From positions 1 to 32,152 of the forward strand of contig CALKHU010000193.1 of the NCBI GenBank assembly GCA_937991555.1: a DNA stretch of 32,152 nt, read 5' to 3'. Source of the stretch: an uncultured Caulobacter sp. (lineage in GTDB: Bacteria; Pseudomonadota; Alphaproteobacteria; Caulobacterales; Caulobacteraceae). Below are positions 1 through 7,047 of the stretch, one piece after another; the first letter of the stretch is position 1; each line of letters opens with the position of its first letter. A model generated the notes under the pieces. It saw nothing but the letters and a program-made list of their open reading frames with translations. It was not told where the DNA came from and ran no database searches. A program made the position numbers and the translations under genes.

Positions 1-256
1 CGGCGTGGTCCTGGGTCGAGAAGATGTTGCAGCTGGCCCAGCGCACGTCGGCGCCCAGGCTCTTCAGCGTCTCGATCAGCACCGCCGTCTGGATGGTCAT
101 GTGCAGCGATCCGGCGATCCGGGCGCCCTTCAGCGGCTGCGCCGCCGCGAATTCCTCGCGCACGGCCATCAGGCCCGGCATTTCGGTCTCGGCGATCTCG
201 ATTTCCTTGCGGCCCCAGCCGGCCAGGGAAAGGTCGCGCACGATGCTGTCGGTCAC
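1..256 (-). CDS. ahcY: Adenosylhomocysteinase, N-terminal part (runs off the window)
   Basis: S-adenosylhomocysteine hydrolase splits S-adenosylhomocysteine into adenosine and homocysteine in the cytoplasmic methyl cycle. Only the first 85 codons lie in the window. The family N-terminus is clear: GWGRKEIEIAETEMPGLM at about residues 13-30, then LKGARIAGSLHMTIQTAVLI, GADVRWASCNIFSTQDHA. The start is GTG at 254-256, with AAAGGAG about 7 bases upstream; no ATG fits better. The gene lies downstream of the CYTH gene on the same strand, with a 75-base gap that holds a candidate promoter and a palindromic operator. In many alphaproteobacteria ahcY directly follows ptsH; here about 3.9 kb separates them. 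Identification is secure from the N-terminal motif alone. Confidence 0.95.
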   Translation of the reverse strand, partial: MTDSIVRDLSLAGWGRKEIEIAETEMPGLMAVREEFAAAQPLKGARIAGSLHMTIQTAVLIETLKSLGADVRWASCNIFSTQDHA

Positions 257-283
257 GCAGAGGCTCCTTTTGCGGGTCACGGG

Positions 284-312
284 TCTATAGCCGCCCGCCG
301 CACAAAGAACAA
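284..312 (-). promoter_or_regulatory. Candidate ahcY promoter
   Basis: Read on the minus strand, TTGTTC (307-312) and TATAGA (284-289) are separated by 17 bases. The latter lies within GCTATAGA, close to the GCTANAWC -10 consensus I recall for Caulobacter housekeeping promoters. Transcription would start near 277, about 20 bases before the GTG. This is motif reading only. Confidence 0.4.
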
Positions 313-319
313 CGTGGAT

Positions 320-335
320 ATAAAGATATCCTTAT
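320..335. promoter_or_regulatory. Palindromic operator upstream of ahcY, SahR-type candidate
   Basis: The 16-base sequence ATAAAGATATCCTTAT is an inverted repeat with one mismatched pair, centred on GATATC. It lies just upstream of the candidate ahcY -35 box and overlaps the stop codon of the CYTH gene. It stands out as an AT-rich island in very GC-rich DNA. From memory, ATAAAGAT-ATCTTTAT palindromes are the predicted operators of SahR/SamR-type ArsR-family regulators of methionine-cycle genes in proteobacteria, which fits ahcY. The regulator gene is not in the window. Confidence 0.6.
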
Positions 336-937
336 GTCTCGCGCAGCAGACGATAGCCGCGCTCGGCCTTGGTCACCGAACTCGGCGTCAGTGGGGCGAC
401 GGCCGCCAGCCTCTTCGCCAGCGCATGCAGCGCCGCCGGGTTCCCGGCCTTCAGTTCGAGCTCCAGTTCCAGCAGCGGCTCGACGCGGCCGCCCGCGCGC
501 ACCTCGCCATCGTCTATGACCAGCTCGATGACAGATCCGGCTTCCTCGACCATCCGCAAGGTCCGCCGGCTGGTCACCGTGAACAGTGGAACCAGGGCGG
601 CGCCGTCGGGCAGGGCGGCCGGGGTGGCGGCGATCAGCGAGAGATCGGGGGTATCGCCGTCGATCCGCCATTCCCACTCGTCGCGGCCGCCGTCGTCGCC
701 GGCGGCGGACTTGAGCGTCTGGATGCGCCTGTCGCCTGAACGCCGCACGCGCAGGCCGAAGCCCCGCCGGCTCAGCGTGTGGTCTGCGGTGTCGAAGTAG
801 GTGGCGTGCAGCGCCTGCACGGTCGTGTCGCCCGGCGGCAGCGCGGCCAGCACCGCCGTCGCGCCGGCGGCGTCCAGAAGGAACTTCAGCTCGATCTCGC
901 GGGCGGGCGCGGTCATGGTCGAGGGATCGCGCGTCAT
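332..937 (-). CDS. CYTH-domain phosphatase (triphosphate tunnel metalloenzyme family)
   Basis: This 201-residue protein carries the CYTH signature ExExK (EIELK, residues 14-18). The rest of the tunnel-fold pattern follows: ATYFDTADHTLSRRGFGLRVR, then IQTLKS, a W-x-W segment, and a late acidic LELELELKAG strand. CYTH proteins cleave inorganic triphosphate or related phosphoanhydrides using Mg/Mn. The E. coli homologue YgiF also has a CHAD domain, which is absent here, so this is the short form. The ATG at 937 has a weak GGAAAG ribosome site; a second ATG at 916 has none. The substrate cannot be read from the sequence. It is divergent from the amidohydrolase and upstream of ahcY. Confidence 0.88.
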   Translation of the reverse strand: MTRDPSTMTAPAREIELKFLLDAAGATAVLAALPPGDTTVQALHATYFDTADHTLSRRGFGLRVRRSGDRRIQTLKSAAGDDGGRDEWEWRIDGDTPDLSLIAATPAALPDGAALVPLFTVTSRRTLRMVEEAGSVIELVIDDGEVRAGGRVEPLLELELELKAGNPAALHALAKRLAAVAPLTPSSVTKAERGYRLLRET

Positions 938-1001
938 GCGTCTTTCCGCAAGCGGCGACGCCGCCTAGGGTGCCGCGCCGTTCAGTATGGGGAGCTTTCC
1001 G

Positions 1002-2327
1002 ATGATCCCGAGACGAGGTCTCTTCGCCGCCGCCGCGGTCGCCTGCGCGACGCTGCTGTCTCTCTCCGCCGTCGCCCGCCAGGCGCCGGCCGAGGTGGTC
1101 ATCGTCCATGCGGGGACGCTGCTCGATCGCCCGGGCCAGGCTCCGCGCCGGAACGCCAGCATGATCATCCGCGGCGGCCGCATCGAGGCGGTCCGCGACG
1201 GGTTCGTGCCGGCCTCCGAGATCCCCGGCGCGAGGATCGTCGACCTGTCGGGCAAGTTCGTGCTGCCGGGCCTGATCGACAGCCATGTCCATCTCACCAG
1301 CGACCGCGCCGGTGTCGAGGGGCAGCTCGCCGGAGTCACCGACTCCCAGGCCGACTTCGCCTACGAAGCCGCCTGGAACGCCCGCAAGACCCTGAACGCC
1401 GGCTTCACCACGGTTCGCAACCTCGGCGACGACGACGGGATCACCCTGGCCCTGCGCGACGCGATCAGCGCCGGCCGCGTCGACGGCCCGCGCATCGTCG
1501 ACGCCGGCAGCTCGATCTCGACGACCTCCGGACACATGGACGGGCGGCTGGGCTTCAACGACGTCTTTGCCGAAGCAGTCCCTCACGAGAACGTCTGCGA
1601 CGGCCCCGAGTCCTGCCGCGAGGCGGTGCGCCGCCAGATCGGCCGGGGCGCCGACGTCATCAAGATCGCCACCACCGGCGGGGTGAACAGCCGCATCGGC
1701 GCCGGCCTGGGCGCCCAGATGTTCGACGACGAGGCGAAGGCGCTGATCGAGACCGCCCATCTCTACGGCAAGAAGGTCGCCGTCCACGCCCACGGCTCCG
1801 ACGGCATCAAGCTGGCGCTGCGCTACGGGGCCGACTCGATCGAGCACGGCACGATCATGGACGAGGAGACGATCCAGCTCTTCGTGAAGACAAAGGCCTA
1901 CTACGTGCCGACCCTGTCGACCGTGAACGGCTATCTGGAGCGGATCGCGAAGGATCCCAACGCCTACTCGCCGGAGGTCCGGGCCAAGATCGACTGGCGC
2001 ATCTCGATCACCGGCGAGTCCCTGAAGAAGGCCTTTCCTCGCGGCGTCCGCATCGCCTTCGGCACCGACGCCGGGGTCTCCAAGCACGGCCGCAACGCCG
2101 ACGAGTTCGAGCTCCTTGTGAAGTACGGCCTCAGCCCTATGGACGCGATCAAGGCGGCGACGGTCAACGCCGCCGACCTGCTCGGCCTGTCGGACGTCAT
2201 CGGCGCTCTCGAGCCTGGCAAGCAGGCCGACCTGATCGCCGTCGACGGCGACCCGCTGGCGGACGTCACCGAGCTCAAGCGCGTCAGCTTCGTGATGAAG
2301 GGCGGGAAGGTCGTCAAGGGCGGCTGA
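1002..2327 (+). CDS. Exported metal-dependent amidohydrolase (imidazolonepropionase/prolidase-like)
   Basis: The 441-residue protein starts at ATG 1002, with GGGGAG at 989-994 upstream; an in-frame ATG at 987 lacks a site. Residues 1-26 form a signal peptide (RRGLF, an alanine-rich core, then AVARQ), so the enzyme should be periplasmic. Amidohydrolase metal ligands are present in order: HVH at 95-97, a lysine at 221 (VIKIATTGG, probably carbamylated), H262 and H264, H282 (DSIEHGT) and D356 (AFGTDAG). This is the COG1228-type barrel. Characterised relatives from Caulobacter include Xaa-Arg/Lys dipeptidases, so a peptidase role is likely, but the substrate is inferred only. No partner gene is adjacent: repeats follow, and the CYTH gene is divergent. 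Confidence 0.88.
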   Translation: MIPRRGLFAAAAVACATLLSLSAVARQAPAEVVIVHAGTLLDRPGQAPRRNASMIIRGGRIEAVRDGFVPASEIPGARIVDLSGKFVLPGLIDSHVHLTSDRAGVEGQLAGVTDSQADFAYEAAWNARKTLNAGFTTVRNLGDDDGITLALRDAISAGRVDGPRIVDAGSSISTTSGHMDGRLGFNDVFAEAVPHENVCDGPESCREAVRRQIGRGADVIKIATTGGVNSRIGAGLGAQMFDDEAKALIETAHLYGKKVAVHAHGSDGIKLALRYGADSIEHGTIMDEETIQLFVKTKAYYVPTLSTVNGYLERIAKDPNAYSPEVRAKIDWRISITGESLKKAFPRGVRIAFGTDAGVSKHGRNADEFELLVKYGLSPMDAIKAATVNAADLLGLSDVIGALEPGKQADLIAVDGDPLADVTELKRVSFVMKGGKVVKGG

Positions 2328-2339
2328 GCTTCCGTTCCC

Positions 2340-2359
2340 GATCATGCCGTCATGGCCCG
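2340..2359 (+). repeat. Direct repeat, copy 1
   Basis: GATCATGCCGTCATGGCCCG matches 17 of 20 bases with 2537-2556, in the same orientation. It begins 13 bases after the amidohydrolase stop codon. It is probably part of a dispersed intergenic element rather than a gene. Confidence 0.6.
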
Positions 2360-2400
2360 ACGTCTTCGGGCGCCCCTGCGCGGTGAGCCAGCCCGGGCCC

Positions 2401-2443
2401 TGTGTGCTTCGACACGCACCCTGCGCGTGCTGCCCAGCATGAC
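2401..2443. repeat. Palindromic intergenic repeat, left arm
   Basis: This arm is roughly inverted relative to 2468-2509. It shares CTTCGACACGC near the outer end and GCTGC-CAG-ATGAC near the inner end, with a divergent middle. It has its own small hairpin, CACGC/GCGTG. The style (CTTCGACACGC...CTCAGGATGAC) resembles dispersed intergenic repeats that I recall from Caulobacterales and sphingomonads. The whole 2328-2633 gap has no convincing gene. Confidence 0.65.
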
Positions 2444-2467
2444 TATGGAGGGAAGCCTTCCAGCTCA

Positions 2468-2509
2468 GTCATCCTGAGCAGCCGCGAAGCGGCGTGTCGA
2501 AGGACGCAC
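2468..2509. repeat. Palindromic intergenic repeat, right arm
   Basis: This is the inverted partner of 2401-2443. It begins GTCATCCTGAGC and contains an inner hairpin GCCGC-GAA-GCGGC, then TGTCGAAGGACGCAC. The middle differs from the left arm, but each arm keeps its own inner pairing. That is what selection for structure, or two separate insertions of one element, would leave. Confidence 0.65.
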
Positions 2510-2536
2510 GGCCCAGGCGGTGATCACGGGTTGCCC

Positions 2537-2556
2537 GATCGCGCCGTCATGGCCGG
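2537..2556 (+). repeat. Direct repeat, copy 2
   Basis: GATCGCGCCGTCATGGCCGG matches the copy at 2340-2359 with three differences. The two copies flank the inverted pair at 2401-2509, so the gap has a nested layout: direct repeat, inverted arms, direct repeat. Confidence 0.6.
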
Positions 2557-2633
2557 GGTGGCGAGCGGCCTGCGGGATGACACTCAAACTGGGGGCTGCT
2601 AGAGCGCAGAGCATCCGCAAGGAGAGACGCTCC

Positions 2634-3635
2634 ATGAACGCCCCCGTCCGCTTCATCGACCCGGCCGAGCCGCGCCATGACTGGACGCGGGACGAGGTCG
2701 AGGCGCTGTTCGACCTGCCGTTCATGGACCTGGTCTTCCAGGCGGCCCAGGTGCACCGCCGCTGGTTCGACCCCAACGAGCTGCAGCTTTCCCAGCTGCT
2801 GTCGATCAAGACCGGCGGCTGCGCCGAGAACTGCGGCTACTGCAGCCAGTCGGCCTCGTTCAACACGGGGCTGAAGGCCGAGAAGCTGATGGATCTCGAC
2901 ACGGTCGTGGTCGCGGCGAAGGCCGCCAAGGCGGGAGGCGCGCAGCGCTTCTGCATGGGCGCCGCCTGGCGCGACCTGAAGGACCGCGACCTGCCGAAGG
3001 TCGCCGAGATGATCACCGAGGTGAAGGCGCTGGGCCTCGAGACCTGCGTGACCCTGGGCATGCTCAAGGCCGAGCAGGCGGTGGCGCTGAAGGAAGCCGG
3101 GCTCGACTACTACAACCACAACCTCGACACCTCGCCGGAGTACTACGACAAGGTCGTCACCACCCGGACCTACGACGACCGGCTGGAGACGCTGCAGCAC
3201 GTGCGTGACGCCGGCATCTCGACCTGCTGCGGCGGCATCGTCGGCATGGGCGAGAGTCGCCAGGACCGCGCCAGCTTCCTGCACCAGCTGGCCACCCTGC
3301 CGGTCCACCCCGACAGCCTGCCGGTCAATGCCCTGGTGCCGGTGGCCGGCACGCCGCTGGGCGACAAGATCCGCCGGGAAGGCGAGATCGACGGGCTGGA
3401 GTTCGTGCGCACGGTCGCCGTGGCGCGGCTGGTCTGCCCGAAGTCGATGGTCCGCCTCTCCGCCGGTCGCGACGACATGTCGAGGGAGCTGCAGGCCCTC
3501 TGCTTCCTGGCCGGCGCCAACTCGATCTTCGTCGGCGGCAAGCTGCTGACCACCCCGCTGCCGGGCATGGACCAGGACAGCGTCCTGCTCCGCGACCTCG
3601 GCATGCGGCCGTTCGGGACGGGCGCGGAGGCGTAG
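2634..3635 (+). CDS. bioB: Biotin synthase
   Basis: This radical-SAM enzyme inserts sulfur into dethiobiotin, the last step of biotin synthesis. The 333-residue protein begins at ATG 2634, with AAGGAG 9 bases upstream; the open frame extends further back, but only through the repeat region. The [4Fe-4S] motif CxxxCxxC is C63-C67-C70 (CAENCGYC). Further family motifs follow: FCMGAAWR, YYNHNLDTS, CCGGIVGMGE and VRLSAGRDDM, which supply the [2Fe-2S] cysteines and arginine. Length matches the family. No other bio genes are nearby, and no BioR-type TTATMKATAA box was seen upstream. The VOC gene starts 4 bases after the stop, so the two are probably cotranscribed. Confidence 0.97.
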   Translation: MNAPVRFIDPAEPRHDWTRDEVEALFDLPFMDLVFQAAQVHRRWFDPNELQLSQLLSIKTGGCAENCGYCSQSASFNTGLKAEKLMDLDTVVVAAKAAKAGGAQRFCMGAAWRDLKDRDLPKVAEMITEVKALGLETCVTLGMLKAEQAVALKEAGLDYYNHNLDTSPEYYDKVVTTRTYDDRLETLQHVRDAGISTCCGGIVGMGESRQDRASFLHQLATLPVHPDSLPVNALVPVAGTPLGDKIRREGEIDGLEFVRTVAVARLVCPKSMVRLSAGRDDMSRELQALCFLAGANSIFVGGKLLTTPLPGMDQDSVLLRDLGMRPFGTGAEA

Positions 3636-3639
3636 GCGC

Positions 3640-4167
3640 ATGAGCCGCGTCTTCGGGAAGGTCTGCCAGAACGGCTACGTCGTCCGCGATATCGAGGCGG
3701 CGATGAAGCACTGGATCGAGGTCATGGGCGTCGGTCCGTGGTTCTACATCGAGGACGTGAAGACCGACTGGTTCACGCACCGCGGCGTGGCTTCGGACGT
3801 GAAGATGTCGATCGCGCTGGCCAACTCCGGCGACCTGCAGATCGAGCTGATCCAGCAGCGCAACGACGCGCCGTCGATGTACAGGGAGTTCATCGACGCG
3901 GGCCTCGAGGGCCTGCAGCACATGTCCTACTGGACCACCGACTACCAGGGCCTCTATGAGAAGGCGCTGTCGCTGGGCTACCGCGTCGGCCACGAGGGCC
4001 AGATCGGCGGCGAGCAGGGCCGCTTCGCCTATTTCGACACGCAAGGCCACCCCGGCACCGTCATCGAGATCTCCGACATCAGCGGGACGAAGGGCCGGAC
4101 CTTCGCGCATATCCGCAAGGCGGCGGAGGGCTGGGATGGGAGCGAGCCGGTGCGGTACTTCAGGTGA
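3640..4167 (+). CDS. VOC-fold (glyoxalase/bleomycin-resistance superfamily) protein
   Basis: The 175-residue protein has two VOC-type halves: NGYVVRDIEAAMKHWIEVMG and GPWF early, then LQIELIQQ, LQHMSYWTTD, GYRVGHEGQIGG and HPGTVIEI. The pattern is that of a vicinal-oxygen-chelate metal-binding fold; H and E residues in LQHMSYW and GTVIEIS are plausible ligands. Members include glyoxalase I, dioxygenases, epimerases and antibiotic-binding proteins, so the reaction is unknown. Ribosome site GGAGG lies 8 bases before the ATG, inside the last codons of bioB. The tight spacing suggests one transcript, but no functional link to biotin is known to me. Confidence 0.85.
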   Translation: MSRVFGKVCQNGYVVRDIEAAMKHWIEVMGVGPWFYIEDVKTDWFTHRGVASDVKMSIALANSGDLQIELIQQRNDAPSMYREFIDAGLEGLQHMSYWTTDYQGLYEKALSLGYRVGHEGQIGGEQGRFAYFDTQGHPGTVIEISDISGTKGRTFAHIRKAAEGWDGSEPVRYFR

Positions 4168-4171
4168 CCAG

Positions 4172-4197
4172 TCTCCCTCCCCATGCAGGGAGGGAGA
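4172..4197. terminator. Perfect inverted repeat between convergent genes, likely bidirectional terminator
   Basis: TCTCCCTCCC at 4172-4181 pairs with GGGAGGGAGA at 4188-4197 around a 6-base loop, giving a 10-base-pair stem. It sits between the stop codons of the VOC gene (plus) and ptsH (minus). There is no T-tract, so termination is inferred from position. Similar CTCCCTCCC palindromes are, as I recall, common dispersed repeats in Caulobacterales. Confidence 0.6.
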
Positions 4198-4201
4198 AGG
4201 C

Positions 4202-4474
4202 TCAGCGCTCCTCGTCGAACTTCCGGCTGACCAGCTCGCAGAGCGCTTCCAGGGCGGCTTCCGCCTCCGCGCCCTCGGCGCTGATCTCGATGGTCGAGCC
4301 GATGCCGGCGGCCAGCATCATCAGGCCCATGATCGAGCGGGCGTCGACGCTGGACCCGTCGCGCGCGACCTGGACCTCGGCGTCGAAGCTCGCGGCCAGC
4401 TTCACGAACTTCGCCGAGGCCCGCGCGTGCAGGCCCCGCTCGTTCACGATCTCGACCGTCCGCTTCAGGCTCAC
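4202..4474 (-). CDS. ptsH: Phosphocarrier protein HPr
   Basis: This is the small phosphocarrier of the phosphotransferase system; it accepts phosphate from EI and passes it to EIIA. The 90-residue protein has the active-site histidine H16 (GLHARASAKFV) and the regulatory serine region S47 (DARSIMGLMML), the target of HPr kinase. The start is GTG at 4472-4474; its TGA-overlapping GTGA shares four bases with the end of the EIIA gene, so the two are translationally coupled. It is the last gene of the chvI-chvG-hprK-EIIA-ptsH run. No sugar permease (EIIB/EIIC) is present, which points to a regulatory rather than transport PTS. Confidence 0.95.
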   Translation of the reverse strand: MSLKRTVEIVNERGLHARASAKFVKLAASFDAEVQVARDGSSVDARSIMGLMMLAAGIGSTIEISAEGAEAEAALEALCELVSRKFDEER

Positions 4475-4875
4475 TTTTCGCCGGCCAGCACGTAGGAGGC
4501 GACGGAAATGTACTTGCGCCCGGCTTCCTGGGCGTGGTGCACGCACTCTTCCAGGCTCATGCGGGTGCGCAGGGACGCCAGCTTGATCAGCATCGGCAGG
4601 TTCAGGCCGGCGATCACCTCGGCCCGGGTCTGTTCCATGACGCTGATGGCCAGGTTGCTCGGCGTGCCGCCGAACATGTCGGTCAGCAGGATGACGCCCT
4701 TGCCGGAATCGACGTCGGCGCACGCCTTCAGGATGTCCCTGCGGCGCTTCTCCATGTCGTCGTCGGGACCGATGCAGATGGCCGCGACCGCGTCCTGCGG
4801 GCCGACCACGTGCTCCATGGCGAAGATGAACTCCTCCGCCAGCCGACCGTGGGTTACGATCACGAGCCCAATCAT
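4471..4875 (-). CDS. PTS EIIA component, mannose-family type (regulatory)
   Basis: The 134-residue EIIA of the mannose/PtsM class begins MIGLVIVTHGRLAEEF; His9 is the phosphorylation site. Other family landmarks are GVILLTDMFGGTPSNLAI and MLIKLA. The ATG at 4875 matches the usual family start; an in-frame TTG at 4887 adds four residues and has no better ribosome site. Without EIIB and EIIC beside it, the protein probably acts as a signalling phosphate acceptor, as in other alphaproteobacteria. The gene overlaps ptsH by four bases and follows hprK after a 94-base gap that may hold its own promoter. Confidence 0.93.
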   Translation of the reverse strand: MIGLVIVTHGRLAEEFIFAMEHVVGPQDAVAAICIGPDDDMEKRRRDILKACADVDSGKGVILLTDMFGGTPSNLAISVMEQTRAEVIAGLNLPMLIKLASLRTRMSLEECVHHAQEAGRKYISVASYVLAGEK

Positions 4876-4969
4876 CCGTGGGCCCAACGCCTTGTCATGA
4901 TCAAACCGGGTATCCCCTGCCCGACAGCCCCGCGGCGGGAGTGGCCGCGAAGGCGCCTAGATACGCCCG

Positions 4970-5410
4970 TTAATGTTCCCGTCCAAGATGCTCGATGATG
5001 CGGCGCAGTTTCGCGGGGGCGGCGCGGTCAAAAGGCCACAGGGAACGGATCGGGACCGGTCCGGCCGGCAGGTCGAGCGTTTCGTCCGGCGGCATCCGCT
5101 CGACCGCATCGGGCGAGGGTTCGCAACGGACGGCGGCGACGATCGCCGCGAACGGAAGCGCCGGCAGGGGCAGCACGCCGGCGCCGCGGCTCTCGTGCAG
5201 GCCCGCCAGCGCGTCCGGCGACCGGCCCCAGGTCCGTCCGCCGGAGGCCCAGACCAGCACGCGATCGTCGGCGACCAGCCTGAAGCCCTCATCCAGGCAG
5301 CGCAGCGCGAGGTCGCTCTTGCCCGACCCGGCCGGTCCTTCGATGAGGACGCCGCGCCAGTCGCGGCCGTGGCGAAGGGCGATCAGCCCGGCGTGGCGGA
5401 CCGCGGTCAC
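4970..5410 (-). CDS. hprK: HPr kinase/phosphorylase, short alphaproteobacterial form
   Basis: HprK phosphorylates HPr on the regulatory serine and can remove that phosphate. The 146-residue protein holds only the C-terminal kinase core: Walker A GPAGSGKS at 25-32, then VADDRV at 47-51 as the acidic motif. The N-terminal domain of the Firmicute enzyme (about 310 residues in total) is missing, which is normal for alphaproteobacteria. The start is GTG at 5408-5410, overlapping the chvG stop as GTGA, so it is coupled to chvG. Location between the sensor kinase and the EIIA gene fits the conserved chvI-chvG-hprK order. No sign of decay: the shortness is a family trait. Confidence 0.93.
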   Translation of the reverse strand: MTAVRHAGLIALRHGRDWRGVLIEGPAGSGKSDLALRCLDEGFRLVADDRVLVWASGGRTWGRSPDALAGLHESRGAGVLPLPALPFAAIVAAVRCEPSPDAVERMPPDETLDLPAGPVPIRSLWPFDRAAPAKLRRIIEHLGREH

Positions 5411-7047
5411 GGCCGTCGCTCGGGCAGGCTGACGACGAACCTCGCGCCCTTCACGCCCTCGTCGCGGGTCTCGGCGGATTGCGCCGCCTGCCGCCCGCGG
5501 CCGCGGCGTTTCTCGCCGGATGTCTCGCTGGTTCCGTAGCGGTTCTCGGCGTGGATCACGCCGCCGTGCGCCTGGACGATCTGCCGGGCGATGGACAGGC
5601 CGAGGCCGGAGTTGCCGCCGAACGCCGCCCCCTTCGGCCGCGAGGTGTAGAACCGCTCGAACACGGTCTCGAGGTTGTCGGGCGGGATGCCCGGCCCGTC
5701 GTCGTCGACCACCACGCGAACCTGGCCGCGGTCGTGGCTGAGGGTCACCCGCACGACGCCGCCTTCGGGGCTGAACGAGCGGGCGTTGTCGATCAGGTTG
5801 CGGAACACCTGGCCCAGCGGGCCGTCGCGGCCCATCACCACCGCGCCCTCCGCGCCGTCGACGGCCAGGGCCACGCGCGCCTCGCCCGGCTTGGCCCCGG
5901 CCTCGTAGAGGGCGACGATGTCGGACAGCAGGCCGGCCACGTCGACCGGCCGCGGCGCATCGCGCGACAGCTCCGCGTCCAGTCTGGACGCGTTGGAGAT
6001 GTCGGTGACGAGGCGATCGAGCCGTCCGACGTCCTGCTTGAGGATCGCCATCAACCGCGCCCGGGCCGGGCCCTCGCCGACCAGATCCAGGGTCTCGACC
6101 GCCGACCGGATCGAGGTCAGCGGGTTGCGGATCTCGTGGGCGACGTCGGCGGCGAAGCTCTCGATGGCGTCCATCCGTTGCGACAGGGTGTCGGTCATCG
6201 ACTCGAGAGAGCGGGAGAGGTCGCCGATCTCGTCGTCACGCCGGGCAAGGTCCGGCAGGGAGATGGACCGGGCCCGGGCGGCCTTGACCCGGTCCGCGGC
6301 GCTCGCCAGCCGCAGCACCGGCCGCGCCACCAGCACCGTCAGCAGGACTGACGACAGCAGGGTCACGCCGACCGCGATCAGGATGAACGGGATGAGGTTG
6401 GTGCGCTCGCGGGCGATGATCTCATCGACGTCGCCCGCCTCGAGGGTCAGCACGCCGACCACCGCGCGGACCCGCTTGATGGGCAGGGAGACGCTGATGA
6501 CCTGCTCGCCGTTCTCGGCGATGCGGCGGCCCTTCACGGTCTCCCCGGCGCGCGCGAGCGCCAGCTCCGCCTCCAGGGCCCGGGTGGCCCGTTGCTCGGC
6601 GCGGCTGGGGCCGGCTTCCTTCGGCTTCTGGTCGCGGCGCCGGGCGGGCGGCAGCGGGGCCCATTCGACACGGTCGGCGACGAAGTAGGAGTCGGTGATC
6701 AGCCGGCCGGTCCTGTCGAACAGCCGCACCCGCGCGTCGCGCGGCAGGTGCAGCAGTTGCAGGAGCTGCGCGGCCCGCTCAGGCTGAAGGGCGGGCTCGG
6801 GTTCGCCGACCGTCGCGGCGTCGTCGATCAGTCGCGCGATCCACTCGCCCTGGGTGATCAGGCTGTCGACCCGGGCGTTGACCAGGCCGCGTCGCATCTC
6901 GTTCAGGGTCAGCGCCCCGCCGACCAGGATGGCCAGGCTGAGCAGGTTCAGCGCGATGATCAGCCGGCCGAGGCGTGATCCCTGCGGCCACCAGCGCCTG
7001 GGAAGCGCCTCGGGCTCAGGATTCGCGGTAGCGGTATCCGACGCCAT
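5407..7047 (-). CDS. chvG: Envelope-stress sensor histidine kinase ChvG
   Basis: This 546-residue membrane kinase is the partner of ChvI (ExoS/BvrS family), sensing acid or cell-envelope stress. Transmembrane helices lie at about 27-47 and 219-241, bracketing a periplasmic domain of about 170 residues. A HAMP segment follows (about 243-295), then the phosphoacceptor H304 (ADVAHEIRNPLTS), the N box (NLIDNARSFS, 417-426), G1 (DDDGPGIP, 448-455) and G2 (GNSGLGLSIA, 478-487). Unusual are a charged Pro/Ala/Arg-rich periplasmic insert at about 132-168 and a low-complexity insert at about 506-533 that splits the end of the ATPase fold. The ATG at 7047 overlaps chvI by 32 bases; no clear ribosome site is visible, so coupling is likely. 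Confidence 0.93.
   Translation of the reverse strand: MASDTATANPEPEALPRRWWPQGSRLGRLIIALNLLSLAILVGGALTLNEMRRGLVNARVDSLITQGEWIARLIDDAATVGEPEPALQPERAAQLLQLLHLPRDARVRLFDRTGRLITDSYFVADRVEWAPLPPARRRDQKPKEAGPSRAEQRATRALEAELALARAGETVKGRRIAENGEQVISVSLPIKRVRAVVGVLTLEAGDVDEIIARERTNLIPFILIAVGVTLLSSVLLTVLVARPVLRLASAADRVKAARARSISLPDLARRDDEIGDLSRSLESMTDTLSQRMDAIESFAADVAHEIRNPLTSIRSAVETLDLVGEGPARARLMAILKQDVGRLDRLVTDISNASRLDAELSRDAPRPVDVAGLLSDIVALYEAGAKPGEARVALAVDGAEGAVVMGRDGPLGQVFRNLIDNARSFSPEGGVVRVTLSHDRGQVRVVVDDDGPGIPPDNLETVFERFYTSRPKGAAFGGNSGLGLSIARQIVQAHGGVIHAENRYGTSETSGEKRRGRGRQAAQSAETRDEGVKGARFVVSLPERRP

Noticed and set aside
257..331. SAH or SAM-II riboswitch in the ahcY leader
   Set aside because: The gap is about 75 bases and holds a promoter and palindrome; no pseudoknot-type pairing or conserved riboswitch core could be traced by eye.
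285..2345. 686-residue minus-strand open frame
   Set aside because: It is the opposite-strand shadow of the CYTH and amidohydrolase genes; composition is repetitive Arg/Gly/Asp and no motif is present, whereas the other frames carry clear catalytic motifs.
2557..2633. BioR-type operator before bioB
   Set aside because: No TTATMKATAA-like palindrome is present near the start; only repeat DNA and the ribosome site were seen.
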